64,000 nucleotides of DNA from Brooklawnia sp032229645. GTDB lineage: Bacteria > Actinomycetota > Actinomycetes > Propionibacteriales > Propionibacteriaceae. The stretch is taken from NCBI GenBank assembly GCA_963722295.1, contig CAVRLB010000001.1, positions 558,001 to 622,000 on the forward strand. Direction: 5' to 3'. Position 1 is the first letter of the stretch. Each line of letters starts with the position of its first letter. The translations under genes and the position numbers were made by a program. A model generated the notes under the pieces. The model did no database searches. It saw only the letters and a list, made by a program, of their open reading frames with translations, and had not been told where the DNA came from. Below, piece after piece: positions 60,434-64,000 of the stretch.

Positions 60434-61720
60434 CTACCCGATGGTGACCGAGCCGCTGGTGTCGCCCTCAATGCTGGCATCGGACCCGCGGATGATGGCG
60501 ATCGACGAGCTGTCTCCCGCTTCGATCGTCCCGGTCAGATTCGAACCGGTCACCGTCCATGTGACAGCTGCCCCATTCGAGCCCTCGGTTCCCCAGCGGT
60601 CCTCGGTCGCCAACGCCAGCGCCCCGCTCGAAGAGTCAACGACGACGTTGGTCAACTCAAGCTCACCCGTCGTATTGGTGAAATAGAAGACCGGACCGCT
60701 GCCGGTATAGCTGATCGTCGAATCCGTGATCGTCACGGCGCCCACATTGTTGACCGCATCCGAGTCTGCCGCATCACCGGACATTGATTGGTAGATCATC
60801 ACGGCATCGTCACCGGAGGCTGTGACGTCAGCATCCGATATCGTCGCCGAGTTCTTGCCCTCGACCACGACCACCTGCGATTGACCCGCTGTCCCAGAAA
60901 GTCCATCGACCGAGATATCGCCGGTCGAATACACCAGCGGGCTGCCATCTCCGTTTGTGTTGAAGACGTTCGTCCCGGTCACGCTGACCGTACCGCCACC
61001 ACGATCTGTCGCCACGGCCGCAGAGTGCGAGCCCTGCGTGGTGATCGTCATATCGGACGCCGTGATGGTGCCTGCGTAGGTCGCGTGCAGACCGCGCGAC
61101 GAGTTGCCCGACGTGTCGATCGTGGTGCTCGTCACCACGGCCTCAGCACCGTCCACCGCGACCACGGCATTCGAGCCGGACGAGGTGGTCGTGATGGTGG
61201 TACCGTCCACCGTCGCCGAACTGCCGTCGCCAACGACCACGATCGCCGAGTTCGCGCCATAGAAGTTGTATTCGTCCGAGACATCGCTGGTGCGCTCGGA
61301 ATCACTACTGGCAGCATCCCCCGATTTGTTGATGGATGCATTGGCGATGGTCAACGATCCGCCATTGACTACTAGAAACACGACTTCGTCGGCTTCGGCC
61401 GCCTGATAGGTGCCGCCGTCGATGGTGGCATCGATGCCGTCGACCAGATAGGCGGCGTTGTAGGTGACCTGCTTGTTGCCGACGCTCACCGTCACCGATC
61501 CTGCGCTCAACTCGGTATTCGTGGTGGACGCCTCCGACGCCTCTGTCTGGCCTGCTGATGAGCTGGACGAGGACGCTGAGACGCTCACAGAACTGTCCGC
61601 GCTGCCTGCGCTGCAGCCGACGGTGCCAACAACCAGCACACCGGCGGACAACGTGGCGATGACTGATCTGATGCCCTTGCGATGGCTTCTTTCGAAGACG
61701 GTGGACGATCCTTCAAACAT
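60434..61720 (-). CDS. secreted Ser/Thr/Gly-rich protein, beta-helix-like
   Basis: This 428-residue protein has a hydrophobic segment (residues 18-35) ending in the only cysteine (C36); the lipobox TVGC is atypical at -3. A Ser-rich linker follows to about 70. The rest is made of degenerate turns of the type S-x-T-I-x-G-T-x-I, with VDGTTITTTSSG, SDMTITTQGSHS, SDADVTASGDDA and TDSTISYTGSG as examples, the pattern of right-handed beta-helix proteins. No catalytic motif. It may be a surface adhesin or glycan-binding protein; function is not known. Unlike its neighbours it is rich in Ser, Thr and Asp. Confidence 0.75.
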   Translation of the reverse strand: MFEGSSTVFERSHRKGIRSVIATLSAGVLVVGTVGCSAGSADSSVSVSASSSSSSAGQTEASEASTTNTELSAGSVTVSVGNKQVTYNAAYLVDGIDATIDGGTYQAAEADEVVFLVVNGGSLTIANASINKSGDAASSDSERTSDVSDEYNFYGANSAIVVVGDGSSATVDGTTITTTSSGSNAVVAVDGAEAVVTSTTIDTSGNSSRGLHATYAGTITASDMTITTQGSHSAAVATDRGGGTVSVTGTNVFNTNGDGSPLVYSTGDISVDGLSGTAGQSQVVVVEGKNSATISDADVTASGDDAVMIYQSMSGDAADSDAVNNVGAVTITDSTISYTGSGPVFYFTNTTGELELTNVVVDSSSGALALATEDRWGTEGSNGAAVTWTVTGSNLTGTIEAGDSSSIAIIRGSDASIEGDTSGSVTIG

Positions 61721-62020
61721 CCGTGGCTCCTCCTCTTGTGGTCCGGAGAACCCGCCGATGCTGGTGCTCGGCTCTGGGGCGAGGCTGACACGTCTGTGCG
61801 CATCTGACCACGGCTCATCAGGAACGACCTGATGTCCAGATCTCCGTGAACTTCGGATGCAACCAAGCTACGGAGGCAGTCTTGAGCCGGCCTTTGCGCC
61901 CCCTTTGTGTTATCTGTGAGCGCCGCAACCATGCGGGCTGCCGAACCTCGCAGTGCTCAAGCGATGCGACGGCCCACCGCCGTGACGGCCCGCCGAAGCG
62001 GGCCCCAACTGCCCAGGGCC
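61721..62020. other. 300-nt intergenic stretch before the lipoprotein gene
   Basis: Both flanking genes are on the minus strand. I see no gene. A perfect 7-bp hairpin CATCAGG-AACGA-CCTGATG lies at 61817-61835 in the probable leader of the lipoprotein gene. No repeat shared with other regions. Confidence 0.4.
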
Positions 62021-62677
62021 CTAGACCGAGAGCCCCAGCTGCGCAAGCCGGGCGGCCGTCGACTGAAGAACGTCGTCGAGCATGGCCGTCGAGATGCTCA
62101 ACTCGTCGTCCGCCTCTCCGGCCAGGACGATCCGTAGGTCTGCCTGGCGAACGAGTAGCCGTTGGGCCATCACGACGACCTCTCCCAGCAGCCGGCGTGC
62201 ATAGAGCGAGAGCTCATCGGCGCTACGGGTATGGGTATTGATCGCATCCAGGACCTGCGAGCTGCCATGATCGATCGCACGCCACAGTCCTGCGGCTGGT
62301 GTCAGCACGCTGAGCGCAGGCTCGGGCAACCGGTCCGCGAGTCGCTGCACCAACTCCAACTCGATGCTGGCAACCACCATCAGCCGCAATCGCTGCTCGG
62401 TCTGTACGCGTGGCTTGGTCATCGTCCAGAATTCGTCGACCGGGCTGATCAGCGGGGCCATCACCTGCTGTGCGGCGCTCTGCCCGCCCGGGATGGCATC
62501 GCAGGCCTGCGTGAAACGGTTGAGGGCATCAGAACTGAGTCTCGCCACGGTGAGCCGGTCGCCCAGCTCGGCACGCTCTCCCGAGCGCGCGATCAGTGAT
62601 TCGGCCTCCCGGAGATTCTGATAGGCCAGCCATGCCAACAGTGCCGTTACAGGTTCGGGCGCGATCTCATTGCTCAC
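62021..62677 (-). CDS. ferritin-like-fold protein (MiaE_2-type)
   Basis: This 218-residue all-helical protein has the pattern of the actinobacterial ferritin-like family near rhlE: LLAWLAYQNLREAESLI, DEFWTMTKPR and SLYARRLLGEVVVMAQRL. In the metal-bearing helices the E..H pairs are missing (SSDALNRF in place of AAxExxHF), so it may be non-catalytic. It has no signal peptide and is divergent from rhlE. Confidence 0.75.
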   Translation of the reverse strand: MSNEIAPEPVTALLAWLAYQNLREAESLIARSGERAELGDRLTVARLSSDALNRFTQACDAIPGGQSAAQQVMAPLISPVDEFWTMTKPRVQTEQRLRLMVVASIELELVQRLADRLPEPALSVLTPAAGLWRAIDHGSSQVLDAINTHTRSADELSLYARRLLGEVVVMAQRLLVRQADLRIVLAGEADDELSISTAMLDDVLQSTAARLAQLGLSV

Positions 62678-62867
62678 CGAATCAGGCTAACGCTCCGGCC
62701 AGCGATACCCATCGTCCGGCGCGCTGGCCCGACGCATTCCAGGCGGGCGCGGTGCGGGCCCGTGACCGCGCGGCGCGATCTCTCGGTGCTTTCAGGCTAA
62801 ACTTGGCTGTGGCGCGGCTTCGCGCCCTACAGATGCCGCCGTGAAGGCAGGCCCGAAAGACAGCTAT

Positions 62868-64000
62868 ATGACTGACACTGACTTCATTCCCGAAAGCGCA
62901 ACGGCCGCAACCTTCGAGGAGCTAGGGCTCGCCGCTCCGCTTGTTGAGGCGCTGGCGAACGAGGGAATCATTCACCCCTTCCCGATCCAGGAGCTTGCCA
63001 TCCCGATCGCCCTCACCGGCGCCGATCTGATCGGACAGGCTCGCACGGGAACTGGCAAGACCCTCGCCTTCGGCACCCCCCTGCTGCAGCGCCTCGTGCT
63101 GCCCGGCAGCCGCGATTTCGATGACTTCAAGTTCTTCGGCAAGCCCCAGGCGCTCGTGATGGCGCCGACCCGTGAGCTCGCGCTCCAGGTCAGTTCCGAC
63201 CTCACCAAGGCCGCCGCTGTGCTGGGTGCCCGGATCCTCACCATCTATGGCGGGGTCGGCTATGACGAGCAGCTGGAGGCCCTGAAGTCCGGCGTGGATG
63301 TCGTCGTCGGCACCCCCGGGCGGCTGCTCGATCTGGCCCAGCGCCGCAGCCTCGATCTGTCGCATGTGCAGACGATGGTGCTCGATGAGGCGGACGAAAT
63401 GCTCGATCTGGGCTTCCTGCCCGACGTCGAACGGCTGACCGCAAAGACGCCGGCCTCGAGGCAGACGCTGATGTTCAGCGCCACGATGCCTGCTCAGATC
63501 GTCGCTCTCGCTCGCACTCACCTGAATCACCCGGTTCATGTGCGTGCTGAGGGCCAGGACGCGCAAGCCACGGTGCCCGACACCACCCAATTCGTCTATC
63601 AGGCCCACGACCTCGACAAGCCGGAGATCATCGGCAAGCTGCTGCAGGCACCCGAGGTCGGCAAGGTAATGATCTTCACCCGCACCAAGCGCGCCGCCCA
63701 GCGGCTCGCCGATGAACTTGAGGATCGCGGATTCGAGTCCGGGTCCATTCATGGCGACCTCAATCAGGCTCAGCGCGAGCGCACCCTCAAGAGGTTCCGC
63801 AGCGGCAAGATCAAGGCGTTGGTCGCCACCGATGTCGCAGCGCGCGGCATCGACGTCGAGGGCGTCACTCACGTCATCAACTACGAGGTCCCCGACGATC
63901 CGAAGCAGTACGTACACCGCATCGGACGCACCGGGCGCGCCGGGCGGTCGGGTGTGGCCATCACGCTCGTCGATTGGCCGGGCATCACGCCTTGGAAGGT
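62868..64000 (+). CDS. rhlE: DEAD-box RNA helicase, RhlE type (3' end outside window)
   Basis: From ATG 62868 the frame is open to the right edge, giving 377 codons. Motifs in order are FPIQELAIPIA (Q), ARTGTGKTLAFG (I), APTRELALQ (Ia), VGTPGRLLD (Ib), VLDEADEML (II), FSATMP (III), FTRTKRAAQ (IV), VATDVAARGIDVEGV (V) and HRIGRTGRAG (VI), the full core. An upstream in-frame GTG at 62841 is an alternative start. RNA unwinding or ribosome assembly role is likely. The hairpin GGCGCG-GCTT-CGCGCC lies in the leader. Confidence 0.93.
   Translation, partial: MTDTDFIPESATAATFEELGLAAPLVEALANEGIIHPFPIQELAIPIALTGADLIGQARTGTGKTLAFGTPLLQRLVLPGSRDFDDFKFFGKPQALVMAPTRELALQVSSDLTKAAAVLGARILTIYGGVGYDEQLEALKSGVDVVVGTPGRLLDLAQRRSLDLSHVQTMVLDEADEMLDLGFLPDVERLTAKTPASRQTLMFSATMPAQIVALARTHLNHPVHVRAEGQDAQATVPDTTQFVYQAHDLDKPEIIGKLLQAPEVGKVMIFTRTKRAAQRLADELEDRGFESGSIHGDLNQAQRERTLKRFRSGKIKALVATDVAARGIDVEGVTHVINYEVPDDPKQYVHRIGRTGRAGRSGVAITLVDWPGITPWK

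Noticed and set aside
60788..61375. 195-codon open frame on the plus strand
   Set aside because: Antisense to the beta-helix-like lipoprotein gene; no homology and arginine-rich.

Overview
The window is high-GC DNA from an actinobacterium. The markers are a fused 2-oxoglutarate decarboxylase/dehydrogenase (Kgd), WhiB1, the 24-residue ribosomal protein bL37, a PdtaS-type histidine kinase, a SigH/RsrA sigma/anti-sigma pair, UvrD2, AdnAB, UPF0182, a PPA1309-family protein and DUF3107. From memory, most of the gene content and local order matches the mycobacterial stretch Rv3193c-Rv3228, rearranged. I suspect a member of the Propionibacteriales, but the sequence here does not prove the family.

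Layout. 1-4.8 kb: a truncated peptide-type binding lipoprotein, then thrH, hom and lysA on the minus strand (aspartate-family amino acids). 4.97-7.8 kb: tRNA-Arg and two tandem GT87-like membrane glycosyltransferases. 7.9-12 kb: kgd and whiB1. 12.3-19.7 kb: an M50-like membrane protease, pdtaS, bL37, rsrA-sigH with a SigH-type promoter, a DoxX-like protein, aroA, rsgA and hisN. 19.8-26.0 kb: serA and an oppABCDF peptide importer. 26.2-31.4 kb: tRNA-fMet, an uncharacterised gene, mntH and a pair of M16 peptidases. 31.5-38.7 kb: UPF0182, PPA1309 and ylbL, a DUF2342 protein, an M48-like peptidase and a DUF5679 zinc ribbon. 38.7-59.5 kb: a DNA-repair block of uvrD2, recCBD, a cobalamin-riboswitch-controlled ABC importer, nudC, adnB and adnA. 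59.7-64 kb: a cold-shock protein, DUF3107, a secreted beta-helix-like lipoprotein, a ferritin-like protein and the start of an RhlE-type DEAD-box helicase.

Genes that work together: ThrH, Hom and SerA link serine and homoserine metabolism. SigH and RsrA form a redox switch. RecBCD and AdnAB are two double-strand-break end-resection machines encoded almost side by side, with UvrD2 next to them. The riboswitch and three-gene importer take up corrinoids.

The least explained items are non-coding or regulatory: a small palindromic repeat present in two convergent intergenic regions, tandem duplications that span gene stop codons, a folded three-way-junction-like element upstream of the first lipoprotein gene, a SigH-type promoter placed so that it could produce a longer SigH isoform, and an aroA whose conserved N terminus requires a CTG start. 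No CRISPR array, insertion sequence, integrase or phage gene was seen.
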